Below, piece after piece: positions 47,191 through 59,999 of a stretch of DNA of 64,000 nt (position 1 is the stretch's first letter; every line of letters begins with the position of its first letter). Position numbers and translations under genes: made by a program. The stretch lies in contig JAQGBZ010000058.1 in assembly GCA_034687125.1 (NCBI GenBank), forward strand, positions 181,413 through 245,412. Direction: 5' to 3'. The notes below the pieces were generated by a model, which saw nothing but the letters and a program-made list of their open reading frames with translations, searched no databases and was not told where the DNA came from. The DNA is from Neelides folsomi. Its lineage: Eukaryota; Arthropoda; Collembola; Neelipleona; Neelidae.

Positions 47191-50100
47191 TTAAGTTAAA
47201 GGAGCTTGAGTATTTGAAACAAGTTGCTTCATGGCTGCACCAACATCAAAACAAATTTGTTTAACTTTTTGTACGACTGTTTTCATTTCTTTGAACGGTT
47301 CCTTTTCGTTCTTTCGTTTCGGGATGAGGAAATCATTCGCAATGGCCCTAATCTCAATCTTCATTTTTAAAACTTGAAAAAGAACATTCTCCACACTTTT
47401 CTTTGACTCCTCATGAGTCTCCTGTTGGAAAATAAAGTTACAATAAAGCTCAAAGTTTGGGTAATAACAGTAATGAGAAACAATAGACTCAATATGATAC
47501 ATATACAATTGCGTTAAAATCGGATGGTGTGCATACCATTGCGAGAAGGGTAAGTGCCATTTCATTGGCCGTTTCATACAATTTGCTCGAGCTGAGAAGG
47601 ACTCCTTGGAGATCATTAGTTTGAGCGTATTCAATAATAAGTTTGATCATTTCCACCACTTTCCTCGTTGTTTCTTGGATTAAATTCACACGATGAGTTC
47701 CGCTATTTCGCAAAAATACTTCTGTAGTGCTTGGACGGATGGGGAGATTTTCCTCCTATGAAAAAAACAAAATGTAAAACAGATTGCAACTTGATTAAAA
47801 AATCTCTAACCTAACTAATGGCTAATTAATAGGCATTGAAGTAATATTAAAATAGCCTGTGATGTAATTCAAAATATTAATTAAAAAATTAAACAAACTC
47901 ACTTCTTTAGATTCAGGTTTAGGTTCAAACATGGACACGGGCCTTGAGGTTCGATACTTAAACGGCGGTTTTGAAACGCTGCCCAGCAGTGGATTATTCC
48001 CATTGACAATTGGTGGTAATTTGGGCAGGATGGTCGTTTGGCCATTTTGCCGCTTTTGGCTTTCCAAATGCTTCAAGTTCTCATGAATGAGGCAACCAAT
48101 CTAAAAGTAATTCCTTCGTTAATTATTTGAATATTTCCATTTTTCAATTCATTCATTTTTTGTAAAACACCAGAAAACAACGAGAACAGATATTAAATAT
48201 AATTATTAGAAGGTTAAATAATGAAATATATTAGTGTTTGAATTTTGAAACGCTTGCCTTTGATAGATTTGTAAATGGTTCACCTGTTGAAGTACGTAGT
48301 AGATAGAAAAAGAAGGAAGAGTTTAAATTAGAAAGTTAATTGATAGGAAGAGGATAGTTGACGTTCACAATTGTAGCATAGATTTGTAAGTAATTAAGTA
48401 AGATTTTCTTAAATAGCATAATGTTAAATTGCTTATCAATTAGAAAACCATTATCCACAAACTACTAACTAATAGTAGTAAAAAACAATAAATTGATATG
48501 CTAACCATTCGCTGCAAAACAATGATTTCCGACTTTAAATCCAGATTTGAATCCTGAAGTTCCTGGATTTTCGCTTCAGATTCGGTGAGTTTCAAAGCCA
48601 AAGTTTCATTTTCTTTTGAATTGTTTATATTGGAAGCTTGTTGGATATTGGAGCTGTTCGTACTCAAAGCTGACTTTTCTTCAATTGCCGCTCTCTGAAA
48701 AGGAATAAATTATTTTGCTTTAACATTCCACCAACCTCCATTTTAATAGAAATTAAATAATTGTACTTGTTGAGCCAAAAGAGTTTGTTTTTCCGTATAA
48801 ACTAAATCTTCATCTGATGCAACAATGTCATAAAGAGGATAATCATCGTCTTCTGCCGGTTGTTCAATCGAGCTTTTTGAAGAATTATTGGCTGGTTTAA
48901 TGGTGAAAATGTCTTTTTCAGATTCGATGCTAGGAAGGCCATTGCAATGTCTTCGCTTAGCTTCCAAAAGCGAGGCTGTGATTAAAATTGAAAGTTCTTC
49001 GTCAGTCAGCCTCGCCAGCTTTTGTCGATTTTGATTCCTGATTGGAGAAAATTTTGGGTCTACTGGTAAAAACTCAATTGTCCATTTTTGATTCTCCGTT
49101 CCAGCACTTAAGGATAAAGCTAGAAAACAAAAATTTAAATTCTTATGATCACTATTCTTAATAATTATGTTATGTTATTATATAATTATGTTATGCTTAA
49201 TCGGGTTTATCTAATTTTGAAATTACCTTTTTCAGTATGTCTTCTGTCTATTTCGTCATAAATATCCGAGATGTTTTGCTCAAATGCTAACGAATTCATC
49301 TTAAATGATTTAGAACAGATTACAAATTTAACCTGGTCTGAATAGTTAAATATCTAATAGATTAAATTAATCTATTAGATCTTTATAATTCTATTAATCT
49401 AATTAATCTGATTAATTATTAGTATTAAAAGTAATGGTTTACATTTCTGATAATTCCTTCGGTTTGATTAATCGTTTTATTTTCAATGTTCGGAATTAAA
49501 ATATGTTTTCCCAACAAATGATCTGGTAACTCGGAGCAAGCAAAGTAGGATAATTGATCTGTTAGTTGAAATCGAAGTTCAATCAACCGATGTGCCAAAT
49601 CCTTATAACCAGCAGATCTGTAAAATAAACAATTCATAGTGAAATATCGTCATATAAGATTTGTTATCTTTGTGTAATTTAATTATTAAGAATGAAAAGT
49701 TAAATTCTTACAAAGCATGTTCAACAGGCGTCTGACCAAGATAGTCAGGAGCGTCCGTTTGAGCTCCGTGAATGAATAATAACTCCACTTGTAGGAATTG
49801 ACCAGTACGAGCTGCCACATGTAATGGACGTGTTCCTTTAGCCTTAATTGAAATAATAATTTACATTACTCAACATGCCAAATACATTAAGAATGGAATA
49901 ATATAAAAACATTAAGTAAAAGAGGGAATAAAGAATATTAAAAAAACTCACTGGATGGAAAAAATTGGGATCGGCACCAGAAGCCAATAGCCTCAATGTG
50001 GTTCCAATGTCTGATGTCCTAACCGTTGAATGAAGCTCCTCACTCCGTTCAGCAAAAGTTTCAATTTTTTGCTTCAAAACAAACTTGAACTGATTGTGTT

Positions 50101-50665
50101 TCATTAAAATAAACTTCTTTTTCCTGAACAAACAAAGAACAAGTTAAGTTATAACTTTGACGCTTGTAATTTGTAATGAAACTTATTATTACTCGGCGAA
50201 CGAATCTTTTGGTCCGATTTTTTTAATTTGTTGCTCAGTCTTAATATTTGGATCCAAGAGTGCGTGCTCCCAGATGTTATTGGCAGAACCTGAGGCTAAA
50301 TTGGCAACCATCTAAAAAGATCCGTTATAATTACCATCTTTTCTTATAATAGAAAATAAATATATGACTAATAAAATTTAACTATACATTTCTTAGGGAT
50401 GTGTTCCATTGCGATTGGGCAATTGATTTAATTCGAGAGTAACTCGGTCCTAAACTTCTATGAATGAAACAACACTCTTGGCAAAGAAGAATTCCACGAT
50501 TCAATGAAGTCCACTGCGGATCTAATTAATAAATAGTAAATTTCAATTATAATTTATGACTAGTCAGTTGTCCGTCGTAATTGTGCAATATGTAAATGAA
50601 TATTAAATACCAAGTCCGCCACAGTCCCCGCATTTAATTCCTTCAAAAATAGTTTTCGTGTCCAT
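47191..50665 (-). CDS. GIT1: ARF GTPase-activating scaffold protein GIT
   Basis: Stimulates GTP hydrolysis on Arf proteins and scaffolds PIX/PAK, FAK and paxillin at focal adhesions, synapses and endosomes. Twelve exons in transcript order: 50665-50611, 50521-50388, 50311-50193, 50123-49952, 49842-49712, 49617-49443, 49299-49227, 49119-48767, 48694-48506, 48100-47903, 47755-47537, 47421-47191. Total 2,049 nt, 682 residues; phases agree at all eleven junctions. ArfGAP zinc finger Cys12-x2-Cys15-x16-Cys32-x2-Cys35 with Arg40 in HRSLG. Ankyrin repeats about 130-225 (GTRPLHVAARTGQFLQVELL). Spa2-homology part with YDEIDRR, FLPVDPKFSPIRNQNRQKLA and LYDIVASDED. Coiled coil about 405-467. RPVSMFEP is conserved, and the C-terminal four-helix paxillin-binding domain (about 540-675) closes the protein. 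Slightly shorter than vertebrate GIT1/GIT2 (about 760), mainly in the variable linker. Arthropods usually have one GIT, so the symbol stands for the family. Confidence 0.96.
49352..49380. repeat. 29-bp palindrome inside GIT intron 6
   Basis: ATCTAATAGATTAA and its exact reverse complement are separated by one A. The whole intron (49,300-49,442) is only 143 bp, so the palindrome takes a fifth of it. It may be a simple-sequence accident or a structured intron element. Confidence 0.6.
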
Positions 50666-51872
50666 GATCTAGAAAATAATATAGAACAATTGAAAGACTT
50701 ATAATAATTTACTATGCAAAATATGATTTACTTTTAATGTATTGTCATGATGTACCTGTTACACTTTTGTGGAATTTATTTTATTTACTAACATGAGTTT
50801 ATTAAAGTTTTGGCCATATTTAACTAAATTCCAACCTACTTAAAAGAATTATTCTTTTATAAATAAAAAGTTTTGTAAATGCTATTCCCGTTGTTGATCT
50901 TCCTAATTGGTATTATGTTAATAAAATATTAATCAGAGTTATCAAAATATAAGTTTACAAAAGGTGGGCGTGAGTGAGGGAGTTAAATAGAAAGTAAAAT
51001 AATTTGATAACCTAACATGGGTTTTATCGAAGAAGGTGGGATTGTGGAATATGTAAGCGCAGGGTATAAACGGATATGATCTTACTTTTACAAAAAAACT
51101 GTTTAAAAATTACGAATGAAATGCATGTATGTACATGTATGTAGATACATAGTTAGATAGCAGACATGTGTGGATGTTTATGAAGGATTTCACACTTAAT
51201 TTATAATTTAGAGAATGTCATGTCACATAAAATTATTTTTGAAAATTAAAAGTTAATAAATATTATTGTTAATATTTAATAATACTACATATATGTTGGT
51301 GTATGATACGAATAACATAGGTAAGTATTATCGTGCAATGAAAGGTGTGCGTTAGGCTTTGAAAATTAACGGGGTTGACCCAATAAGACAAATTTAATAC
51401 ATTTAACATACTGTAAAGTATGCCAAATGTCATGCAATCCAAAAAGGATGAATAAAGTATTGGATGTGTAATTTTTATAGAATTCATCGTTTATTTCTTA
51501 TATATATATATACTATATGGCAAAAATATATTTTATTAATCAATATACACAAAAACATTATTTTAAATAAAAAGTTGATGTTCTTAGAATCTAACATTAT
51601 CGTAAGATATAACCGACATTTCCTAATCCTAAACCATTGTTCCCTTTTGAATCACGTGTACAAACAATTTAACAATTATAAATAAGATCAAATCAAAAAT
51701 TTATTTGAAATATGCCTTGTGTAGGCGAATTTTCTCTTTGGCATTTCCCAACTATTTCAAGTTCAAAAGTATAAAAAACTTAAATTAGTCGTTGCATTAA
51801 CAATTTAAGTACCTGTATGCACATAATATATTAACTTATATGGATATACTATTATAATAAGAGTAATAATTG

Positions 51873-51912
<40 letters not shown>

Positions 51913-52290
51913 TCAAGTAATATCTATTACGTATATTATTCCATACAAATAAATTGTATCAATTGTAGTAAGGAAGCATAGTTGTTAAAGAAAGATCAAG
52001 AAATTGAAATTTCCTAAATAAAACTAGGTATATTACGTAGTTATGTACATTCTTTTAAATAAAGATATAATTAAGTATTTAAGACAGCAAATAAATCAAT
52101 ACTATTCAAAACAATAATGATAAAATCTCAATGATATTTTTGTTGATTAGAATCGAAATTGTAGGAAATCCGATAAGCATGTTGGCCTATCTTTGCATTA
52201 CATTTAAAGGAAATGAGGAAAGAAGAAGTAAAATGGAATACAAGTTGATATCATTTTTATAGTTTTTTAAGTTCTTAAAATGTTAGTAGT
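50666..52290. other. Spacer between GIT and the GH27 gene; GIT promoter region
   Basis: No gene recognised. AT-rich with small frames lacking motifs. The GIT promoter should lie just above 50,665. A pure TA repeat sits at 51,874-51,909. Confidence 0.5.
51874..51909. repeat. (TA)18 microsatellite
   Basis: Uninterrupted 36-bp TA dinucleotide run, the longest perfect simple repeat noticed in the window. Confidence 0.9.
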
Positions 52291-52295
52291 TTTAG

Positions 52296-52301
52296 TTTAT
52301 T
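52296..52301 (-). terminator. Poly(A) signal AATAAA of the GH27 gene
   Basis: Minus-strand AATAAA 118 bp past the stop codon at 52,419. Confidence 0.4.
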
Positions 52302-52418
52302 TTACTTGTTACCAATATCTGTTTTGAATTACACTCACACATACATATTATATTGGTATATATCAATGATCCATTGATGGCATTTTGCTAGTTTTATATA
52401 TACAATATTTTAAATATT

Positions 52419-55400
52419 TTAAATTCCCCCAGTCTGATAATTGAAGGCCCTTGCGAGTTGTGGGAATCTATTTAGCCATTGAAGTCTCTGAAGAGGAAAG
52501 GTTTTCTGGTCTTGGTTGGATGGTAAGCTGTAGAGATTAACTTGATTGCTGAACGGGTGATGAATAGGCTTTTGATACGCGCTTGCGACGGTAAATCTCA
52601 AGATCACACATCCTACAAGGAACACAAGAAGTTAAGAAGGGTTGTTGAAGATCGGAAGCCCGATTTCCACATGGAAATTAATTAATACTTCCGAGGTATT
52701 GAATGGAGTAAGAGAGATTGAATAAGAAAGCGTGGCTTACCGGAAGGATTTACATCTACGGTGATTTTATCATCAGGTGACAGAACTCCGTAATCTTTGT
52801 TCGTGTAGAGATCCTCGACTCGGTAGCCGGCCTCATGGGTCAGTCCGAGTTCGCGGTTGATCACAGATACTTCAGAAGGAGTCCCGTCCGTACGTCGGTT
52901 GAGGAATAAAATTCCATAAGAGAAATCTGATCGCACGACGGGGGTCACGGGCCTCGCCCAAATCTCAATTCCACGGTCCTGCAAAAATACAATTCCAATC
53001 TTCATTGTGCTTCTAGTAACCTCTTTAACTCAATTTAAACCCTTCTTTAATGGTTGTTATAATGTGAAAATAATAATGTTTATATGTATGTGATGTACTA
53101 TATAGGTATTTGCATTCAAAATACCTTGTAGATTCTCCTTCCTTGGATGCCCAAAATGTCTTGGTTGAGGGCGATGATCTTCCTATTTTGCAGAATCGCT
53201 TTGTAGTCGGGTTTGATCGTCCTTAAGTCAACAGACATGAGAAGTGGAGAAGCCCAAATTGCCCAAAGAGCCATTTGAGATTTACTTTGTTCGTAGCTCA
53301 ATCCAAAGTTTCCAACAATCAACTGTAAAGAAATACAAATTTCCAATTTACTCCAATTCAACAACTCCGCAAAAACCTATCTTTAATACAAATATTTATT
53401 TAAATGTTTCGAATGTCAATATCAGATATGTAAGTATAGGATGCTTAAAGTTCAACCAATAGTACAATGGAATTTAAAGTGAAGCATGAATTTAAAGATG
53501 TATATAATAACAAAAATAACAATAACATACAATATCTCCGTAAATGGCAATATATTATAAAAAGTATTTCTATTAAATTTATATCTAGTATATAAATCTT
53601 ATATATTATATATAAGAAATCTCACCATATCTGGATCATTCCAATGACCAGGTCCAGCATTAGGAACAATCACATCTTGGTTGTCTCCGTAATAATCAAT
53701 GATTGTTTGGATGCTCTGCCATGAATCTTGAATGTCATCAAAGTTCCTCCATAAATTGCACGAACTTTTGATCGCCGTGTAGTTGGGCTGTTGAAGATAG
53801 AAAAGAATGTTTTTACACACGAAGAATCATAGCATTTCTCCTTTCACTCACATCACGTTCCTCACATTCATTCTCAGCCCAACCCAATATTTTACTCATT
53901 TTCCTCACAACGACTTTAAAAGTTAAACGTGAAGCATATGGATGAAATAGTGCGTGGAACGCACGAAGTCACAACTTCTACCTTCAGAAATGAAGGACTC
54001 CGTTTTTCCTACTTTTTTCAACGATTGTTCAAACCCTTTCAATTTTTGACTTCATTTCACTTCATTTAGCATTTCTATTTATTAAATTGACCAAATTCAT
54101 CCAATGGGTTTTCATACAATTATGCCCATTATATTTAATCATTCGATTCCTTATAGGAGTCTTTATATAAAATTTCTCTCGTTTCTCCTTGTAATCTTAA
54201 TGGCCAATTGCCCTCAATTTAAACAATCAGAATATTGAATCTAGCAGAACAAAATATTACGAAATAATGGACAAAGGAATGTTTTTTAATTCTATTAATT
54301 CGAAGAAAATGTTTGTAAGTTTATAATTTTTCTATGAGCACTTTGAAGAATATTTATAATTATGTAAAACTTGCCGTGATTGCCGATTTTTATAAAGAAA
54401 ATTGAAAGAAAAATTGTATTACATAGTTTTTATCTTCGAAATCATGCGTGGGAAACAAATATTAAAAAGTAAATTTTGAGTAAAAAACTCAATCGAGATG
54501 CCTTCATTAATTAATGAACTCCTTGGCACCTGTTGAAATGTGGAAGTGAAGTGACAGCGAGTCAAAAACACCAAAAAACGAAATTACAGATACAAGCCCT
54601 TTCTGATGAGCGGACAACAGACACAATAGTTATAAGAAAAGAAATCATTTCCTCTCGTTTGCTAAAAAAAAGTCGTTTAAATCACAAAAAATATTTTACC
54701 TCAATTCCGCTGTAGATTTGATAGACAGGCCAAGAACAGGAATAAATCATAGCACGGCCAGTTCGATTTAAATAAAATCCAAATTCCGGGTATCCTTAAG
54801 AAAATAAAAAAGTGCTTAATTTAATAAATTACAATATTTAAACTCTGCTTAAGTAAATTTGAATATTTATCCTACAGTTCTTCAAATTGAACAATTGTGA
54901 GTTAATCGTGGGTTTATATTGGAAATTTTGCAAAGGATCTTTTCTAACCCATAAAGGGAAGTGCTGGAGTGAACGACCCTATTCAATTTACATTTAATCT
55001 GCATAATTTAGAGCAGAATGGGATATTTAGTGAGTGAAAAGAAGAGAGATGTAACGAGTGTTTAACTACATGTGTAATCTTTTGTAATTGATACAAAGTG
55101 AATTGTAATAACAAGAAAGTTGGTTTGATTCTGCTGTGACATTTTGAGAAATGAAGGGACAAAGGAGGAAAAGAAATTGGGAGAGACCAAATAAGAATTG
55201 GAGTTGGAAAATGAAAAGACTTTCAATTTCTACTTCAATCGAACGAGAAGACAAAAACTCTACGTGAGGTTGAATGGTGAAGAGGTTTGAAGGCTCGTGG
55301 TCTGGGAACCATTATTCCTTATTAATTAACGTGTCACAACAACTCACCTCGGTCCATGTCCACAGGGTGAGAATAGCACCCGTCCAATTTCACGTAATCG

Positions 55401-56259
55401 ACGTCCCATTCAGCAAAAGTGTTCGCGTCCGTCTCCAAGTACCCCAAGATCCCAGGATACCCCGCACATGTGTAATTTCCATAGTCCTCGTAGATCCCAA
55501 ACTTGAGGCCTTTGGAGTGAACCTGTTAAAAGAATTAAATTGTAATTAGACTTTCTCCCCAACACCCACTTGACGATAAAATGAACAAACGTTTAATTTC
55601 GGAAAAAACTTAACATGAGTAGTAAAAAGGTAAAGTAAAGGAATTTAGAAAATTTTGTAAAAGAATTAAATGAATTTACATAATCAGCCAAAGCTTTTAT
55701 TCCACTTGGGAATCTTTCTGGATCAGCTTGGAGTCTTCCGGAACTATCTCTTGTTTTTGCAAGCCAACAATCGTCAACATTAATGTGATCATATCCTGCT
55801 GCAGCATATCCCTCACTCACTAGCAAATCTGACATTTGCATGAAAAGTCGTTCACTAGTAAAAAAGAAAATGAAATGAAATCATTATTAATATAAACAAA
55901 CGCGATGATAATACTATAATACATTTAAACACTATATTTGTAAATCTATATTATAATCTGTGAAAACATTTTATATCAATTATGTTTAATAAATTAATAA
56001 ATCTACTTTTATAAGTTGTACATATGTAATAATATTATTGTTATATATAGGTATTCAACAGGTGGATGAAAATAAAGAGTATTTACCTTATGCAATTATC
56101 TGGATCATTGACACAATCAGTGTTACACCGAAATCTTTCCCAAGCGAGCCAACCCATTGGCGGCGTTCTTGCCAGTCCATTTTCTAAACAGGAACCGAAA
56201 ATCGGGAGAAGGAGGAAGACAAGGCTCTTGAGAGACCTTTCACAGCTTCGCCGTGTCAT
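52419..56259 (-). CDS. NAGA: Alpha-N-acetylgalactosaminidase / alpha-galactosidase (GH27)
   Basis: Lysosomal or secreted glycosidase that removes terminal alpha-linked N-acetylgalactosamine or galactose from glycoconjugates. Eight exons in transcript order: 56259-56087, 55854-55680, 55522-55348, 54794-54700, 53787-53626, 53322-53125, 52978-52741, 52612-52419; 1,410 nt, 469 residues, all phases consistent. Signal peptide [15 protein letters not shown], then the GH27 start [25 protein letters not shown] at 84-88; nucleophile Asp163 in YVKLDGC; acid/base Asp224 in [10 protein letters not shown], 61 residues on as in human NAGA and GLA. The specificity pair is Ser195 and Val198 in CSWPVY (human NAGA Ser/Ala, GLA Glu/Leu), which favours the GalNAc-accepting type. 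The start is the Met at 56,259: a TACAG just upstream looks like the acceptor of a 5'-leader intron, so the earlier in-frame Met at 56,289 is probably intronic. The last exon adds about 45 residues beyond the usual end. Confidence 0.96.
52740..56086 (-). other. Introns of the GH27 gene
   Basis: The two largest introns are 53,788-54,699 and 54,795-55,347. They hold AT-rich DNA without a recognisable element. Small plus-strand frames (for example 54.5-54.7 and 55.3-55.5 kb) are shadows or noise. Confidence 0.7.
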
Positions 56260-56389
56260 CTTAAGATTCACCCTGTAATGAATGCACAATTGTCAAGAAC
56301 TTCACTTTCGCAACCCACAATCACTTATCGATACATAAAATGGGAAAGGCTGAGAGACACGCCGACCTTATTCTTCGACTCCTCAACAG

Positions 56390-56400
56390 TGACTGAGTCT
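56390..56400 (-). promoter_or_regulatory. Initiator-like TCAGTCA upstream of the GH27 gene
   Basis: On the minus strand a TCAGT initiator (A at 56,394) lies 135 bp before the start codon, in a GC-richer stretch. No TATA box stands 25-33 bp upstream. Transcription could start here with a small leader intron ending at the TACAG before the coding exon. Weak evidence. Confidence 0.25.
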
Positions 56401-59400
56401 TTCTTTGGGCCTCAGCTCTGGTCGACTCGTAGAGAGATCTTTCAATCTCCCCCACCACCTTTCAAGTTTACCATTTTTCATCTGTGGAAACTCTTTCACC
56501 GTGAACATTCCCTCGCACAATCCCAAACCTTTCCGAAACATTATGGCAGAGTGAACACATGAAAACCCCAATAGCTCCCCAGTTCTCAAATCTCTCAAAG
56601 AGTCGTAAGATTTTATAGATGGGTTTAAGAACGGAGGGCAAAGTATGTTAAGTATAAGAATTGGATTTATTCCCCAGGCTCCAAAACTTCCATTCTAATG
56701 CTTGCATTTGGTTGAAGTCTAATTAACTTTAAGATCCTCATTTGAAACAATGTGGGTGGTGTAAAAGTGTAAGTTTTTAATGTGACCATTATTATTAAGT
56801 GTCAATATGAATGTCTGTCTATGTGCTAAGATCGTAAGTTGGTTTAAACATTAATGATCCTCAGTTTGATAAAAAGGCACAACAGGTGAAAATAAAATGT
56901 AGCACAGACATTAAATGTATTGAACCCTTTATATATGCAAACATATTCTTAGCGCATTTGTACTTATATTATACTGCATTAGGCATATCGTATAACAGCT
57001 ATGACTGAGAGTTCTTCCACCAAATCTTTAAACATGGATTTATCTACATGCGTATTAACCTGATTAATTAACAGTAAAACTTGCTGGTTCGTAAAAGAGA
57101 TAAAAAATTATTTATGAAAGTGAAAGAATAATTGCAGAGTTCTGTCCATTTAATTTACTACAATGTAGTGAAAAGAGTTTTTCAATCGTTAAAATGAAAT
57201 TTAAGGACATTTTTTCTAGTGGTGCTATCAATTTCAAATGCTTCTTAAAAGCCATTCACCCGTCAAATGAAATATTCAAAGTGCGTATTTTTTACAATAA
57301 GAGCAAACTCATCATCAGTAGGTATGTATATTAAATGTACAGGTAATTTTGAGTATATTAATATTTATGCATTCTTAAATATCCTCTACTTCTATTCCCT
57401 ATGTGATATACAGCAAACAATAAGTTATTATTAAATAACAGTTATAACGCGCTTTATTCAGCTTCAAACAGATGTTCAATAGTGTGTTTTTTATTTTTTG
57501 TATCAGTTTGTTTAATGGTATATTAAGTATACCGAAACCTCTAGGCCCAAAGGTTTGAATTTAATATGAGAATATTTAATGATAAATGAAAATTATCGCA
57601 CTATTTATGTAATGTCTATATTTATCAAAAGCTTCCGTGATTCGATCCCACTGCATGGCGTTCATATTTTTATGTCTCGATGGTATGAATTCTCAAATTC
57701 AAATTAAATGTCAATAGTAATGAAAGTTGGATTGTTCGAGTCACATCGGTAGTAATTAATGACATGCTGCATGTGTTTATTTATCTCCAATCTCACTTCC
57801 AGGTTCTTTTCAAATCAACAAGGAAATGACGTAAAAATCCCAATGAAAAATTGTCAAAGAAGCGAGGGCTCAAATTAAATACATGATAGTTTAAATTAAA
57901 AACTTGGCACGCGATTCTTAGGCGTTGTTCCTTAATTCACAAGTAATGTGCTAAGCTTAAACAAAGTATCATGTAAATTCGTTTAATTTTATAATCTCAG
58001 ATTAGCGGGACAAGGTTTAAGGGAAAGAGATCTTTAACTCTCAAATTGTTCAAGAAGGAAACTCGTGTAAGTGGCATGAAAAACCTTGGGAAGGCAAATG
58101 GATTGAAGATAGCGATAAGGAAGGGTTAATTGTGAAGAGAAAAACACAAAAGGAATTAAATACACAATAAATAGAAAATGTGAGATAATTGGTTCTTTGT
58201 AGACGCGAAAGAGAGGCAAAGATTGGATTTGGCATTAGAAGGGGCAAGGGAGAGGAACGCAACATTTTGTGGCAAAACTCGTGTAGTAATTGAGGCAAAA
58301 GTGGAATAAAAGTAAGAAGGTAAAAGTCAAGTGGACGCTTACCAACTTTCAAGTGTGGTTTAAATACGTTGACAGTCTAATGATGAGGTTCGAAAGAGGT
58401 TGAAATGATTCCACTACTCTCCTTCCCTCTCCACCACTCCTTTTTATTGAGATGGTTGAGCAAACAACGGAGGATTTGCCCATATCTTCTGTCCACACTA
58501 CTTGTCTCCTTTTTAATTGTGGATTTAAATAGGGAATGTTTTGACCTCAGTGATGAATTGATAACCTCAATTATTGGTTCAAAATTCATGTTAGAAAAAT
58601 ATCGAGAGAGTCAAATGTTAACAACCTGCCAAAATTCCTTGTTGTGTAAAACTTTAATATCGGGAAATATTAACTATTAATTCAAATATGCGCTTACATA
58701 ACATGAGGATCATAATATTAAAAATACACTAGAAACTATTAATGCGTATTTTTCTGTATATACTCGACCAGATTAATAAATTTAATGATAATGACTAGAA
58801 AAAAATGCAAAGTTGTAAAACTGTTTAGTAAAAAGTAAACTTTGACCATCGATGATAAGTTATATTAAAGTTATGTTAAATGTTATGATGTATATTGTGT
58901 CTACCAATGATGAAATGATCATGATTAGAATATATACATACTGTACATAGAGTAATCAAAAATATTATTAGTCTTGTGTTTATGGATCGATTGAAGCTAT
59001 TAGTTATAATTTATAAACATCCCATGATCAACTGATCAGTATTCAGTAAAATTGTTCATGTCGTGACATGTAAATATAAATAAACTACAGTATCAACCAT
59101 TTACCATATAAAGTAAATACACTTTTTTATAATCAAGTCAACATGTATGACATAATACATTATGAAATATTATAATTAGTTGCATATAAAGGTTAAATGT
59201 ATGTTCGTCTAACAGAGTATAAAATTAATTTCTTGGCTAGATATCTAATCGATTGGTATAGTAGCATATCAAAAATAAAATGATCAAATTTAAAACAATG
59301 CATTCTATAATCGTAATGATTGCAAAAACTAATAATGAAAATCTGTGTATATTTTATTAATCAGTTTCGATATAATTATAATAAAAAGCAATCCCTACTT

Positions 59401-59999
59401 ATTATTTGCTACATATTATAATACCTATTTATCAGGAGGTACATTAAGTCCTAATTTTGATTTTGGTAAATGTATGCACGTGTAATGTTCATCAATAACT
59501 TCGTAGCTCTTGGGCAGGTATTTTGACAATTAACTATTAAATATTATATCTCATTAATGGCTTTAAAAAGGCGGATTAATAAGTGAACTTTCGAGTGATT
59601 TCGAAAGTCTTGATATTATTTATCAAATCAATATATGATTAATGATATCAAAGATGTGTGGCATATAGTTGCATGTAAGCCAACGTACATTCTCGTGATT
59701 AGAATGATCAAATGATATAGCTCAATATTCAGCACGAATGAAATAATTCCTAACTTTGGGTATCCTTTAAGATTTGATTGGTTGGTGGCTAGAATGTAAA
59801 TGTATGGCTGGTCTTATTCGATCAGGTAAATTTGATTAGTTAAAAACAAAAGTAGAATCGGGACACAAAAGTACTTATTTGTAAAAACAAAGATAGTTAA
59901 ATAAAACAATTTTGTCTCTGTACATTTTGAATTGAAAGTTATCAAACAATAATTTGGCAAGATGTCCAATGTCTATTGAACAAATGATATCAAATAATT
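56401..59999. other. Intergenic DNA, one possible transposase scrap
   Basis: AT-rich without a recognisable gene. A plus-strand frame around 57,110-57,332, lacking a start codon, reads CSEKSFSIVKMKFKDI and resembles the C-terminal dimerisation block of hAT transposases. It is too short to assign with confidence. The other frames (for example 58.0-58.7 kb on both strands) show no motif. Confidence 0.4.

Noticed and set aside
56383-56598. 71-codon minus-strand frame upstream of the GH27 gene
   Set aside because: No motif and out of context for the signal peptide start. Likely promoter or 5' UTR sequence.
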